Below are positions 1-10,690 of a stretch of DNA of 64,000 bases, piece by piece. Position numbers and translations under genes: made by a program. The stretch comes from Angiostrongylus vasorum (Eukaryota; Nematoda; Chromadorea; Rhabditida; Metastrongylidae): the NCBI GenBank assembly GCA_018806985.1, contig JADANN010000197.1, forward strand, positions 2,147,001-2,211,000. Reading direction: 5' to 3'. The notes below the pieces were generated by a model. That model was not told the origin of the DNA. It saw nothing but the letters and a program-made list of their open reading frames with translations, and searched no databases. Each line of letters starts with the position of its first letter. Position 1 is the stretch's first letter.

Positions 1-620
1 GGATTGATTAGAGTGGATTGATTCCAGAGAAATCCGGCGGTAATATTCTGACCCTGGAGAGATTGAAGGCATGGCGGATCCTGGACGGCGTCGATGCAAC
101 ATCGTACTAGTAATGAACAGTACCGTTACCCTTAAGCGACCCGCTCCCTCGTACAGTAGAATAGCTGTGGGAACCTTGTCTCTTCTAGGGTCTTCACGAA
201 GAACCCTAGCCATAGAATGGATGGTTCTTTTGCGGTATGTTTGAGACCCCGAGGTGTCCAACCAGGCATGGAGTCGGGCGTTCTTTGTTCTCACTATATC
301 CTCGATGCGCCTGAAAGGTCCCCAAGCCGCTCGGTTCCTCCTGCTCAACTCTGAAGCTACGTCGTTTATCATGTAGACCACCCGACCTAGATTAACGAAA
401 CTAGAGCATTCGGAGATATCCATTCCATTGAGCGTGAATGGGGCATACGCTACTGTTACTAATCCGTTCCTCGTAAACGCCTTTTTTGCGATATTCCGTA
501 GAAGACTAGTTTTTCCATAGGCCTTCTCAAAGTCGGCAAGCGTTTGGCCCACTTGGCTGTTGTTTGGTTTGTTATAAGAACGATGTCATCAACCGAGTGT
601 GGTGCCTTGACTGTTTAGGG
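1..620 (-). mobile_element. RTE-type LINE relic (RTE-F), 3' part of reverse transcriptase
   Basis: Read on the minus strand, 605 to about 150 gives the DDIVL catalytic-motif region, then the thumb-like segment with the pattern ELSRR(N)RAAWG.F..IED that recurs in RTE-A and RTE-D, and finally an R.LREDPRRD-like end near 190. The reading frame shifts several times and part of the region between DDIVL and the thumb is compressed. The left edge of the window cuts the element, so its true 3' end is not visible. Family assignment rests on nucleotide-level similarity to the better copies at 15.7-19.1 kb. Confidence 0.75.
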
Positions 621-664
621 CTTACATGACCGCTTCTATCTAAACTGAGTCGGAAGCTTTCTTT

Positions 665-968
665 ACTTACATGAAGTTACTTCGATGGCTCGTCTTCACT
701 GGTTGTGCGGGCCCTAGCATAATTTTTATTGTTTCGGAATGTTGGTTGCTTGACCACTGTGGTTCGCTGGATTCTCGAGGTCATCCTAGCCAAAGTCTGC
801 CCTAGGTGTTCACTACCACAGGCTATCGCAGCCCTTGTAGATCAGGGGGAGATTTGCCACCATGCGACTTTGATACCAGGACGGCGGTGGATCCTAGGAT
901 TAGCTTATTCTTAACTAGGCTTCGTGATGGAAACGCCGGACTCTTTATCAGCTAGAGAGACCTGCCGT
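665..968 (-). repeat. Repeat A, copy 1 (inverted relative to copy 2)
   Basis: The reverse complement matches the ~380 bp dispersed family best seen at 31890-32275 and 55797-56165. It holds the conserved stretch around GGTGGCAAATCTCCC and the end block around GGGCCCGCACAACC. It lies head-to-head with copy 2, separated by only ~65 bp, so the pair could form a large imperfect hairpin. Confidence 0.85.
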
Positions 969-1033
969 GACCATGAAATCTTGTAGAGAATGTAAACAAA
1001 ACCAGTTGGCGATTTCGAAACCGGTATAGCTCA

Positions 1034-1430
1034 TTTTTCTCCCAACGCTCTACCGGCTCATCGTGGCTCGGGGGGTGTACGTGGGTGTCGGACTGCGAGC
1101 TACAGCGGGGGGAATTCATCTTCACGCCAGGCTCTCTAAAGCTGAGAAAGAGTCCGGAGTTTCCATCAGGAAGTTCAACTAAACCATCAACAAGATCCAC
1201 CACGGTCCTGATATAAAACTAGTCACATGGTGGAAAATCCCTCTCTAATCCACAAGGGATGCGGCTGCCTGTGGTGGTGACGACTTAGGGCAGACTGCGT
1301 TCTGGCCCACTTCGGGAATCAATGGGACTACTATGGCTTAACCAGCAAAAACTCCGAAAAAATGGAGATTATGCTAGGGCCCGCACAACCGGTGAAGAAG
1401 GGAAATCGAATTATCCAAGTATGTAAGTTC
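1034..1430 (+). repeat. Repeat A, copy 2
   Basis: Starts CTCCCAACG.T.TACCGGCTCATCGTGGCT and runs to GGGCCCGCACAACCGGTGAAG, the same order of blocks as the other plus-strand copies. It is more diverged in the middle than the 31.9 kb and 55.8 kb copies. Confidence 0.85.
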
Positions 1431-1824
1431 TTTATGACAAGGAAAGCCATGTAGGTCGTCCTTCATCGTATACGGCAGGCATCAAAGATATGCTAGCTGC
1501 TGGTTTTTCATAGATAAAGAGCAACTACCCGAAAAAAAAAGCGAAGCAAAAAATTGAGAGAAGGATACAGTAGAGCTCGGTACAGTTAGCAAATCCACTA
1601 ATTCCCTTGAGATTGTAGATCCTTTTGTCATCTCGTCGAGAAGCTTTTTCTCTTTATTACTGCATGTGTTTCACATTTGTATTGATTTTCAACAAAACAA
1701 AACTGGGGGGCGACGTAGTAGTGTAGTGCGGTTTCGAGAACCAGGAAATTAACAAATCATTTAAAGATTTCCGAGTTGTCACCACCCACCAACGTGAAAC
1801 GGAACTAGTGTGTAGTTTTCACTT

Positions 1825-2410
1825 TCACTTTCATCATTATTTTTTCGTTCTGTGTTGAGTGCTGAAAAACTCTGCTTAATCTGATCCATGTTCATGAAAA
1901 GTAAATCTCGACGCCGTGCAATCGAAGCTACGAGTGAAGCTTCTGTGCATGAGAGCAGCCCTTTTCGTTAGCAATCCTAACGCTCATCCGAGAAAAGTAC
2001 GTAGTTTGGATAATATGCAGTAAGTACTACAAGCACTATAAGAGGGCAGAAGTACAACCACTAATATTAATATTATCCTCAGCCACTAAAAGGCTGAAAA
2101 GTGCAGAGTAACACTTTTGGAAAAATTTTTTGAAGAAGTACAAGCACAGATATTTCTTCTTAGTACAGTTCGCTTACCGTCAGAAAGAAAGCTCTCGTTA
2201 AAAGACATCGAGTGTCGAGGCCATCCTTTTTCCCACGGTTTGCATTGTATGGCGCTGTCTTTTAACCTCGATCCTTAACATATCTCAAAAGTTGCACACC
2301 CACCACTTGATAATCGTGATGAAGGCATCTTCGGCTAAAAGGAGGCGGATGAGGTTCAGAAGCGCATATTGTGTTTTTTCACCCTGAGTTCCTTGTTCTA
2401 TTTATTACAT
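1825..2410 (+). pseudogene. Decayed unit W1 (paralogue of W2 at 20.4-21.0 kb)
   Basis: Two blocks match W2. 1847-1930 matches 20394-20475. 2310-2395 matches 20885-20975, including an EVQKRIL..F.LS reading that is EIQRRIL..FNLS in W2. Conservation of that reading suggests an old coding exon, possibly the C-terminal tail of a receptor (W2 reads HHLIIVNSAVLANGK just before it), but the family is not established. W1 has stops in the corresponding frame. 1440-1825 holds nothing I recognise. Confidence 0.4.
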
Positions 2411-2449
2411 CTTCGACTTCTTTGTATTCTGTGATATACAACCACAAAG

Positions 2450-2471
2450 ATGGTGATGATGATGATGATGA
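2450..2471 (+). repeat. Short GAT trinucleotide tract
   Basis: About seven GAT repeats. They encode poly-Asp or poly-Met in the small open frames around them, which I take as by-products of the tract. Confidence 0.8.
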
Positions 2472-2589
2472 GCAAAACTCGGAACCTTACGCAGTTTTCG
2501 AAGCCGCGATTACCCTTTCTGAGGCTCAAATGTTTACATTGCCCCAACGAAGGCTTTTGCTTTGTCTTTTCGTCAGCCAGTTCTCACAC

Positions 2590-4600
2590 TAACCGTATTC
2601 CCAACAATCACTCGTCAACGAACATGGTCTGGAGAGCACAAATTAACCTTTATTTACTACTACCCGAGGTTAGAAGTTTTGTTTCTCGCTCTTCGAAAAG
2701 GTAATCGCTGGTTTGAGATACACATGCTACTCCTACTTCTCCTCATGACTCAACATTCTTGCAATTCTGTTTTTCATGGTACCATCTATGAAGACACAAT
2801 AGGAAGTAAACAAAGGTTAGAATTTTTTTTGTTTTTTTTTCGCTAATACCTCATCCTGTCAGTTTTTTACCTCCCAACGTTTACCGCCTCATCGTGGATG
2901 GGAGGTGTTTCTGGGTGTGGGACAGATGTACAGCGGAGGGAATTCGGTCCCCCGGCGGAGTCTCCCAAGCTGAGAAGGAGTCCAGCATTTTTCTCAGGTA
3001 CCCTAGCTAAGAGTGAACCAATACCAGATCCGCCACCGTCCTGGTACTAAAGTCGTATGGTGGCAAATCTCCCTCTGATCCACAGGGGCTGCGACTGCCC
3101 GTAGTGGTGAAGACCTGGGGCAGACTTTGGCCAGGCTGATCTCGGGATTCCAGAGAACCACAATGGCTCAACCAGCAAATCTCCGATAAATGGTGAGTGT
3201 GCTGGGGCCCGCACAACCAGTGAGGGCGGACCGTTCTAGTGTCAAGTGTCAACTGTGCTAGTTTTTACACAAAGTCTTCGTTGAGCAGGATGTACAGCTT
3301 GGTCAAGCAGATAACATTCGAATATATAAACATCATCTGTTTAAATAACTCTCTTCGAATCACTGTCGAGATACTCCAGTACATGAATAATGGTTTCACT
3401 AAATAAGAGCGGCTTTATTCTACGACTGTCCTTCCCTAACGGTATTCGTTGTGCTTAGTGTAGGACCCAGTCCATTTTGTCTTCTCAGCCAGTGTCGTTA
3501 AAAAATGAAGATGAAAAGCACGTCAATCAACCTATGTTAGAGCAACGTTTCGCTTAGTTTCAGAAAGAAGTAAAGTAAAAAAGGAGTCCAGCAGAGTTTA
3601 AGTGAAGTATGGCTCTCTTTAATCAATCTTGTATGATTACTAGATACAGAACACTTGTAAGCATTAGACAGCTGCTAAGGCAAGGAGTGATTTGAAAACA
3701 ATTCACTACGGCTACGGCAGATCATTCTTGAACGAACATGGAACCTTCTCTTTTTTACCCATGTCATGCTTTTTCACACCTCGATACCAGAGGTTGCAAG
3801 AATTTTTGATATGTGGAGAACTCCGTTCACTACAGGACTTATTACTTGCTATAGGGTTTCTCCGCCGTCTACAGCTTTTTTTCCAATTTCTTCACAAAAA
3901 AAATGTCTTTTCGAGGAGTACTAGCTAAGTGATCTTAACGAAGAGAGAAAAAATTGGATTTTTGAGTGAATAGGGAGACTCTGTCGGTGAAGAAGCTATG
4001 GTGTGAAGGCAAAGAGATCGAAATGAATGGATTTTTTAATTACAGAGACAGCCTCGTACATCTGCTTTGGGCGTTCAACGAAATTGAACATTATGAAGCA
4101 AGAATTAAGCAGGACGGAGAGCAGAATGGGTAGCACTCAGGTCTCTCAAACCTCCATGCTCACCGATTCGATCCAACAATGCTTCCAGTGCTCCTTTATG
4201 CAGTAGAGACGTGGGCCGGCACTGACACCCTAGCGAAATCAGCACTTAGCTATTCAGTGCCCCTTTTGTCGCCTCTGGGTGAGATAGAACAAGGAAAGTT
4301 TTACAGTTTTTCCTTCCTTCTATAGCGGTTTGAAATTTTTGTGCGTTTTTGCCAGAGAGAAGAGCAATTTCCAGTGTTCTTGATAAAATGACGTCTTTCT
4401 TAACACAATATTTTTCATTATGGATGATTTTTGGGAGGATTTTGTGCTTACAAAAAGCGGGAGCTTATACCTGTATGATAGCAAATGCAAAGGGAAAAAA
4501 CATACTAATCTACTTCGAACGGGAAGACAACGAATAAAACGCGATTTCCAACGTGGGAAATGTCACACTGGTGTGCATGTCAACGAATGACAGGCTATCA
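2590..4600 (+). pseudogene. Decayed unit U1 of unknown gene family
   Basis: U1, U2 (5040-7150) and U3 (24370-24905) share a series of blocks in the same order. The first contains GNRWFEIH in U1 and GNRWFEAH in U2 (near 2705 and 5095). A second reads QLGQADNIR / QLGQNDNIR (near 3300 and 5155). A third surrounds IGFLRRLQ / IGFLRRLR (near 3860 and 5390). A fourth is near 4330-4540. The fourth block in U1 has an open stretch ending in AGAYTCMIANAKGKN, which superficially resembles the end of an Ig-like domain (YxC plus N.xG), though the upstream part of such a domain is not visible. Stops and indels interrupt all copies. Repeat A copy 3 splits U1 at 2870-3248. Confidence 0.45.
2870..3248 (+). repeat. 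Repeat A, copy 3 (inside U1)
   Basis: A near complete copy running from CTCCCAACGTTTACCGCCTC to the GGGCCCGCACAACCAGTGAGG block. An antisense open frame of about 80 codons overlaps it; the same frame is open in part in other copies. Confidence 0.9.
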
Positions 4601-4619
4601 GGATACGATATACAGTATG

Positions 4620-4935
4620 AGATTCATCCTCCTGGCAGAGACACACAAGCTGAGAAAGTGTCCGACGTTTTCATTAGGAAGCCCAGCTAAGAGTAAACCA
4701 ATATCAGGATCTACCACAGTTTTGGTATCGAACTAGTTGCAAGGTGGCAAATCTCCCTCTGATCCACACGGGCGGCTACTGCCTCTGGTGGTGGCGACCT
4801 GAGGCAGACTTTGGCCAAAGCTCATCTCAGGACTCCAAGGAAACAGTGGCTAAGCCAGCGAAACTCCGAAAAATGGAGAATATGTTGGGGGCCCGCATAA
4901 CCGGTAAGGATGGACGGTCCAATTATCCTTTTTAT
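4620..4935 (+). repeat. Repeat A, copy 4, interrupting the end of U1
   Basis: Enters at the CTGGCAGAGACACACAAGCTGAG block and ends with GGGCCCGCATAACCGG. The 5' 50 bp of the family are missing. It lies where U1 would be expected to continue into the block seen at 6900-7130 in U2. Confidence 0.85.
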
Positions 4936-5030
4936 CAGCAATAACGCGCGAACGGCACTGATCTGGTGAAAAAATCGGTATTGAAGAACCCAGGCAAGCT
5001 GAAGTTGTCGTCGATGTCGTATGTATTCGG
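4930..5030 (+). repeat. Fragment of the hairpin-element family
   Basis: CACTGATCTGGTGA followed by ATCGG.ATTGAA.AACCCAG and AGCTGA.GTTG matches 12990-13050 and part of 30960-31020, the internal section of the hairpin-type repeats described at 9270-9485. Confidence 0.5.
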
Positions 5031-5730
5031 TATGATTCAACTTTTATTTACTGCTACCTGAGATCTCAAGTTTTGTTCCTGTTTCCGGAAGTGGTAATCG
5101 GTGGTTCGAAGCGCACTTGATATCCTTGAGCACGAAATACAGCTTGGGCAAAACGATAATATTCGATCAAATGAACATAAATGGGTCTTAAAAAGAGGAA
5201 AAAATTATAAATAACCAGAATATATTTGCCATAAGAAAGACCACTTTTTCCTAATGTGATTTTATTTGCCTCGGTTTCTCTTTTTTTCATCTGTGTAACA
5301 CTTTTCACACCTTGTTACCAGAGAAAGGCGTTTTTACATTGCAGAAATTTCTGTTCACCGTATAATTCCTTCCTTTCTATTGGGTTTCTCCGCCGGCTGC
5401 GACCTTCTTCTCCACTTCTTTGTCAAACATCGTCATCTTTTCAAGAAGTACCAGTGAAGCAGAGATGAGGCTACAACGTTTGAACACTGTTCATGAAAAA
5501 CTCATGGTGTGTTAGTAAACAGATTGAAACGAGTGGTCCTTCGACTACAGGGGACTAAATCGGGGACGAACTGAGCAACGGCAGCTAAATAACGGATCCA
5601 AACCTCTTTGCTGGCCTTTTTGATTCAACAATGTCAACGGTGCTCTTTATGCAGCAAAGACTTGAGCTGAAACTAACACCAAGGAGAACTCATATTAAAT
5701 AATTTATTGGTCTTTATAGTTTCTGAGTAG

Positions 5731-6005
5731 GATAAGGATAACGCTCTCGGCGTTGATCAATCCCTTAGTGATGTGCCACGTATTCAACTTCATCAAGCAT
5801 CGTTTGGAGGTGATTGAATGCATGTCTGGTCTTTAAAATAACTCGTGGTGGCCTCCCAATGCATCGAGCCAGTGCTGCTATCCTCTCAGACAAGTCTGGT
5901 ACCAATTTGAGGACCTAGGAGATATAGAAGGCTTGGTGGGCCATACGGATCGATTCCTCGTATGTGTTGCAGGGCGCATCCGATCACTGCGCCACATGCG
6001 CCCCC
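5731..6005 (-). mobile_element. tRNA-derived SINE, copy 1
   Basis: On the minus strand it begins GGGGCGCATGTGGCGCAGTG (box A-like) and ends GAACGCCGAGAGCGTTATCC-like. It has the full block order of the family: tRNA-like head, CCATCC..CCGG region, TGGTACCA.ACTTGTCTG, AATCACCTCCAAACGATGC, and the TTGATCAACGCCGAGAGC end. Confidence 0.85.
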
Positions 6006-6654
6006 TAGCTTGCTAGGATAAAACATGAAACTTTTGCAATTATTGTTCTTTTTGCAGCACTATAAAATGTTGTGCGCTAACCCCAAGGAAAACAACACTT
6101 TCCATAGTTCATGATAAAATGATACGGTTTTTGGCAGAACATTTATTTCAACGCAGATAATTTTAAGATCGTCGGTCGATTTACAATCTCCTCTTCTTTT
6201 CCTTATTCTTTCCATATAATCGCTTTTGAAGAGAGCTTTCTTCTGTAGAAGTGCTGTTCATTACTTGTGAATTGAGACTCAGGCTTAGGCTGTGTCATTT
6301 CTGTTTTTTCGTTTTCTAAACTTGTGGACGACTTTTACAGCGTTTTCCTGCGATTTCGGCTTGTAGACCAATTATCGTACTTTGTGCATGTGTGCCGTAG
6401 CACTAATAACGTGTTTACGCCTTTAAATTCGCGTTTGCGGGCAAATTTGGTTTATTCAAGCATAACTCGCTCGCATTACCGTATCCCGTCCGCTACTTCA
6501 TCTCGTCCGCGCTTGTTACAAATACTCCGTTCATTTTGCCCTACTTTCCCCCTTCGGACCACCCACAGAGGACACTTTTGAGAACCCATGCTTGAGGAAA
6601 CCTCGAGGATCTGCCTCCACGCTCCAACGCGAGGCCGCTACCATAATGATACGT

Positions 6655-6830
6655 ATATATATGACATACACATATACATGCACATATACATATACACATA
6701 CACATAAATATACATGTACATATAAATATACATATAAATACACATACATGTACATATAAATATACATATAAATACACATACATGTACATATACATGTATA
6801 TTTACATATACATATACAAACATATACCTT
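6655..6830. repeat. ACATAT/ACATACA microsatellite
   Basis: About 175 bp of degenerate 6-bp units (ATATAC / ACATAT / ACATAC). It generates long Tyr/Val/Cys/Met-rich artefactual open frames on the minus strand. Alternating purine-pyrimidine content makes it prone to slippage. Confidence 0.95.
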
Positions 6831-7870
6831 GACATACATACTTGTATGACAGCTGCTGCGAAAGAAAAAACAGTAATATATTTTAAATCGGAAAGCAATG
6901 GAAAAAACACGATCCGAAAGAAATGCAAACATGAGAAAATATGATTCTAACGTGCAGACCAACGAAAGACGTGCATCTGTACTTTTCCGCTCGAACCAAC
7001 TCCTGTCTCTGATGTTCTTTTCATCCGTAACCCATAACTATAACTTTGTTTTTTTTGTGCTGTCCAGAAAAAACAGAGACACATTCAGTGGTTTACTACG
7101 TCAGTCCCCAAAGAAGCATTTAGAGAGCTCAAATTGAACTGCTGCAAGAGCAAGGCGTAAAGGTTGTCAACTCTAAAATTCACTCGAAAAGTAGCAGTCG
7201 AATTTCTTTCTTCTCAAAAAATAAGAAGTACGTCTGCTGTATATTCCTACCTTTGTACGTTATGGGCACTATCCAGGCAGAGAAGAATGGTATGGAAACG
7301 TATTCGCGTTACGTAGGATTTTTGTCACTTTTCCTTTTCATTTAGTTTGAAACTCCTCTTCTGTTATAAAGGAAAATACAGCTCCATTTTTCTTTTCGCA
7401 CTTCATTTCGTTTCTCATATAGGTAATTTTCACACCTCTGTAAATATAATCCGTGGTGCTGAGTCCTTATCAAAAACAAGTTTGGTTGCATGGGTAGCGG
7501 TCAAACCTCCTCTCATTGTCCGCTTATCCAAGTGTCCATGCAGATTTCAGAATAGTGGAGTTCGTCTTATGATCTTCGCTCTTCTTGTAAAGTCACATTG
7601 TTTCCATTTATAGTTTCCATTTCTATGGAAAACAGAGTAATTCCCATGTGAAACATAAACTTTTAGTGGAAGGTAATGGCAGAATGTTCAAGTGAAGTGA
7701 TATGATCATGCCGAGCTGTTGAAGTAGTAAATCCGTGTTGATTAATTAACTGTTTCCCTTAACTGCATGTCACTACAATCGTTGTTACTGCATTTCTGTC
7801 TTTAAAATCAATGAGAATACTACGGTATCGTCAAAAAGAGTTACTATGACTAGTCTGTGCTGCAGAGATG

Positions 7871-7954
7871 CTTCATCTGTGGTTGACAATGCTGATGGTG
7901 ACTTCACTCGCCGTTCTGATGAACACAGCGTTCATAATGGTGAATGTTTCAAAG
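7871..7954 (+). pseudogene. Chemoreceptor-like copy P1, exon 1 (TM1)
   Basis: The frame beginning WLTMLMVTSLAVLMNTAFIM is a hydrophobic helix that aligns with P2 (31273 on, MWLTMLAMIPLSIAINTVFI) and P3 (37653 on, MRYFHLLMLPVSSLSVFIHI). It is followed by a possible donor at 7955. Nematode serpentine chemoreceptors usually start with such a helix; the subfamily is not assigned. Inferred to be a pseudogene because the downstream exons are broken or absent. Confidence 0.55.
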
Positions 7955-8056
7955 GTTTCACATGGTTTTGCGCAGTTATATTTTTTCTAAAAGTAAAACT
8001 CTTTCAAACTGCAGGCAGTTTGGCAAGGTTATTTATTGGGAAAGTTTTTATTTCAG

Positions 8057-8230
8057 TGTATCAGGAGACTATGTAGCATCGGCGCTCGCTCTGCATACCT
8101 TGTGCTCTGGTCTATCGCACTCTTAAGCTTGGGTAACGCAATCAACAGTATGTTCAACACTGTGCTCTCAATGATAGGATTAACCTGGAGAGACTGCGTC
8201 ATTCTATGTCGGGTTAGCCTATTCCTTTTC
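8057..8230 (+). pseudogene. Chemoreceptor-like copy P1, exon 2 (loop 1 and TM2)
   Basis: Follows a good acceptor (TTTATTTCAG). The frame reads CIRRLCSIGARSAYLVLWSI and continues through a hydrophobic helix. The same exon is at 31459 in P2 (CIRRLCGIGARSAYLVLGSI) and 38073 in P3 (GIRKLCGFDIRSAYLMLGSI). The basic loop then R.AYL.LGSI.LG pattern fits intracellular loop 1 plus TM2 of a nematode 7TM receptor. P1 stays open through the helix. Confidence 0.65.
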
Positions 8231-8514
8231 GGTAAAATTATTGATAGTTTAAAAAATAGACGAATGCAAGAATTCTTATGGCCGTTTCCTCCTATGTTGT
8301 GCACCTCTTATCTTCATTCACGTGATTCCATTTCTCCACCACGAACGATATTAAAAGAGTAGTATTAACTAAAAAACGGTACCACGCGGGTACCATCAAT
8401 ACCACTTTTTTCGCATCAGCACCAGTTAGAGGACGTCGCTCGGAAAACTTTTGCTGTTCTTTTATTGAGTACAAAATAGGTCGTTTTGTGCTCTAATTTT
8501 CCCGCTTCTTTTCT

Positions 8515-8562
8515 AGAGGGATTTAAGGCTGGTTACCCGTGAAGCAACGTGGCGCGCCCTAG
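8515..8562 (+). mobile_element. Short fragment of the RTE 5' end
   Basis: AGAGGGATTTAAGGCTGGTTA with the following ~25 bp matches the start of RTE-A (15670-15720) and RTE-B. It is a solitary scrap in the intron just upstream of P1 exon 3. Confidence 0.5.
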
Positions 8563-8591
8563 GTGGGCGATGGGTACAGGTGACAAGTGCT

Positions 8592-8747
8592 TCCAATTTT
8601 CAGGGAAATTCTCCATTCGTTCAGATCTTAGGGGTGTGATAGATGTGTCCAGTTTTCACAGAACCTCTCTATTCGTTCAGATCTTAGGAGTGTGATATGT
8701 CCAATTTTCACAGAACTTCTCGATTCGTTCAGATCTTGGGAGGAGTG
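8592..8747 (+). repeat. Three tandem copies of a 48-56 bp acceptor-plus-exon segment
   Basis: Units start at 8592, 8648 and 8700, each TCCARTTTTCA.RGAA..TCTC.ATTCGTTCAGATCTT. The first copy keeps a TTTTCAG acceptor; in the later two the G is changed (TTTTCACAG remains possible 2 bp on). Confidence 0.9.
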
Positions 8748-8864
8748 CTCATTGTAACACGACTGATCACAGGTTTCATGAATATATATCTGCTTCTACA
8801 GCGAATCGTATGCATATTGTTTACACTAGAAGCCAACACAGTTTTGTGCCGTCCAGTAATTACG
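8592..8864 (+). pseudogene. Chemoreceptor-like copy P1, exon 3 (TM3), with triplicated 5' end
   Basis: The last copy of the triplicated segment leads into FVQILGGVLIVTRLITGFMN, then IYLLLQRI and a Cys-containing tail ending at a clean donor (ACG|GTGAGT at 8864/8865). P3 has the same exon at 38950-39080 (NFHHFYLLLQRIICAIFPL). A helix followed by LLQRI.C.IF is consistent with TM3 and the second intracellular loop. Confidence 0.6.
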
Positions 8865-9269
8865 GTGAGTGCGGTGAAATCATTGATAAGATTAAAAAAT
8901 TCACTGGTTTCTCCTTCATCCAGTGTTTAAGCGGCAGTGCATGGCGATTCATAGGAGGAAAACGCAGTGGTCATGGGCGCTGGATCTGAAAAATATCCTT
9001 GAAAAATGAAATGCAGGTGTACATAGAAGTCTTCCCAGTAGGGGTTTTATTTTATGGCTGTGAAAAGGGTGAGGGTATTTTAGCGAGCTGCAAAAACGAT
9101 TGGAATGCCAAAGTTTTCCAAATGATTATGTGACAGCTTCTTGATCCCTAAAAGACGTGCTAATGAGAAAATTGGCGCTAGATTCATTGGATATTCATTG
9201 GTTTACGACGATAAGTGACAGAAAGGAATGATATAACAGGCATGCGATCATCACGACGAAGCATTTTTA

Positions 9270-9485
9270 ACTTATTATTTACTGCCTACTCTTTTTTAGC
9301 GGCAGGTTATGCGTTGCGAAATATAACTTTAGTGATGCTGAGATATTTGCAAAACTCTGGACCGCAGGTGCCTATGGTGGGGAACGAACGCGCTACTGTC
9401 CCTTTCCGGGAAAGGACAATAGCCCGTTCGTTCCCCACCACAGGGCACCTGCGGTCCAGAGTTTTGCAAATATCTCAGCATCACT
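9270..9485. mobile_element. Hairpin element flanked by a perfect 12-bp direct repeat
   Basis: GAAGCATTTTTA occurs exactly at 9258-9269 and again at 9486-9497, bracketing 216 bp. The right 155 bp is a near-perfect inverted repeat: arms 9331-9407 and 9410-9485, with about three mismatches or indels and a loop of only a few bases. The left 60 bp (ACTTATTATTTACTGCCTAC onward) matches other family members at 13380-13430 and 63520-63570. A 12-bp flanking duplication suggests insertion as a unit; whether it is a foldback DNA element or a retroposed hairpin is open. Confidence 0.85.
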
Positions 9486-9498
9486 GAAGCATTTTTAG

Positions 9499-9664
9499 TT
9501 CATTTAATTATTCCATTTGTGGGTCTGCCTGTCCTTTGTTTTCTGTGTTATATTGCTGTGATTGGGATATGTTTAACCCGATACATAGTCGTGATTTATT
9601 ATCCAGAAAGCAGTATTTACATTGTAGCCGCGGAATTACCGTTTACTGCAGCAGGACTTTCGAG
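9499..9664 (+). pseudogene. Chemoreceptor-like copy P1, candidate TM4-region exon
   Basis: Between an ATTTTTAG acceptor (ending 9498, inside the duplicated 12-mer) and a GTGATC donor (9665) one frame is open for 55 codons. It starts HLIIPFVGLPVLCFLCYIAV and runs through a strongly hydrophobic helix to AAGLSR. I infer that it is a receptor helix from position and hydrophobicity. It does not align obviously with P3, and the phase does not match exon 3. Confidence 0.4.
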
Positions 9665-9929
9665 GTGATCATTTTTCAGTTACATCATGCTTCGTCACTT
9701 TGAAAAAAATATCACATCATCGTACTTTTTGAGGGACATTTAACGGACTTCTTCGGTTATGGTAGCAAGCATTCCATCTATTCCTTCCATTTTAAAAAGA
9801 GTTTGCTTAAATCTCAGAGGATTATTTAGATGAGAGAGAATATTGAGCTTCGTATAGGAGAAGAGTTAGGTACAACATGTATCTTCCCTGCTGAGTAATG
9901 AAGGTGCACTAACGTCTGTTGAAGAGAAC

Positions 9930-10690
9930 GGAAGAGCATTTTAGGAAGCCTGTTTTAAATAGAAGGGTTATTTTGAGGACCTTTTAGTTCCGACAAAAGT
10001 GGAAATGAAACACGGTGTGATCAGTCTTGATGAGACGATGACAAAGGATTATTTCCATGAAATCTTGTTCTTGGTCTTGTAAAACGTGTAAGATATTCTT
10101 CGTCTTTATTACATAACGACTACCAGGATGATAAAGCCATCGTGTGTGACTTGTTAAGCCTTTACAAAATTATTTGAAATAAATAATATATGAGAATTCA
10201 GTGAGTTCATCGCGGTGGCGATATCTGTTTCGGATAAGCAACTTTGAATTCTTCCACACTTTCCAAACTGTTAAATTTGCATTTACTCCATCTGGGAAGA
10301 ATAGGACAAAACATTGCTTTTATCGAATGTGCAAGTTCATTTTCAGCTTGGCCTTACAGACATATGACTGAAACATAGAGAAACCCGATCGCAAGATCAG
10401 CAAATTGTGCCAGAAAAGTATTGATCCCAACTTCGCTTACGTCCCCAGTAACAACTAAACCTTTTGTGGTGACATAACTAGACGTTTTTGTTGTAGCTCT
10501 TCGAATCACCGTATTCACTTTGCTTGCCTCCATAACCAATGGCTTTTTTCGTTGTATTTTCTGAATGTATGTTTATTATTTATGGTAAAACTAATGGTTT
10601 GTTTTGAAGAGGGGGAATCTATGCTGTGAAAGAAGGAAATTCTCATGTTGTGTTTATTTCTAGAAGAAAACAGCTGAATGACCTCATTGT
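9930..10690 (+). pseudogene. P1 downstream part, homologous to P2 32430-32570 and 34340-34880
   Basis: 9940-10080 matches P2 32430-32570 (GAAACACGGT...CAGTCTTGATGAGAC). 10150-10260 matches 34370-34500. 10400-10690 matches 34620-34880, including TATTTATGGTAA.ACTAATGG and TTTTGAAGAGGGGGAATCT. The TM5-TM7 exons found between these blocks in P2 are missing here, so P1 has an internal deletion or P2 an insertion. Confidence 0.65.

Larger units (their letters stand above)
5040..7150 (+). pseudogene. Decayed unit U2 (paralogue of U1/U3)
   Basis: Shares the blocks listed under U1 and also the last block at 6900-7130, which aligns in one frame with U3 at 24660-24880 (NERRA.VLF.SNQL and SGLLR.S are shared). 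U2 is broken by a SINE at 5731-6005 and an AT-rich microsatellite at 6655-6830. No open reading frame spans two blocks. I do not recognise the protein. Confidence 0.4.

Noticed and set aside
4349..4537. Ig-like domain call from AGAYTC.IAN..GKN
   Set aside because: Only the last strand resembles an Ig domain; the preceding Cys and Trp are not seen and paralogue U3 does not conserve YTC.
6531..6962. 143-codon minus-strand frame rich in Tyr, Val, Cys and Met
   Set aside because: Encoded entirely by the ACATAT-type microsatellite; composition is an artefact of the repeat.
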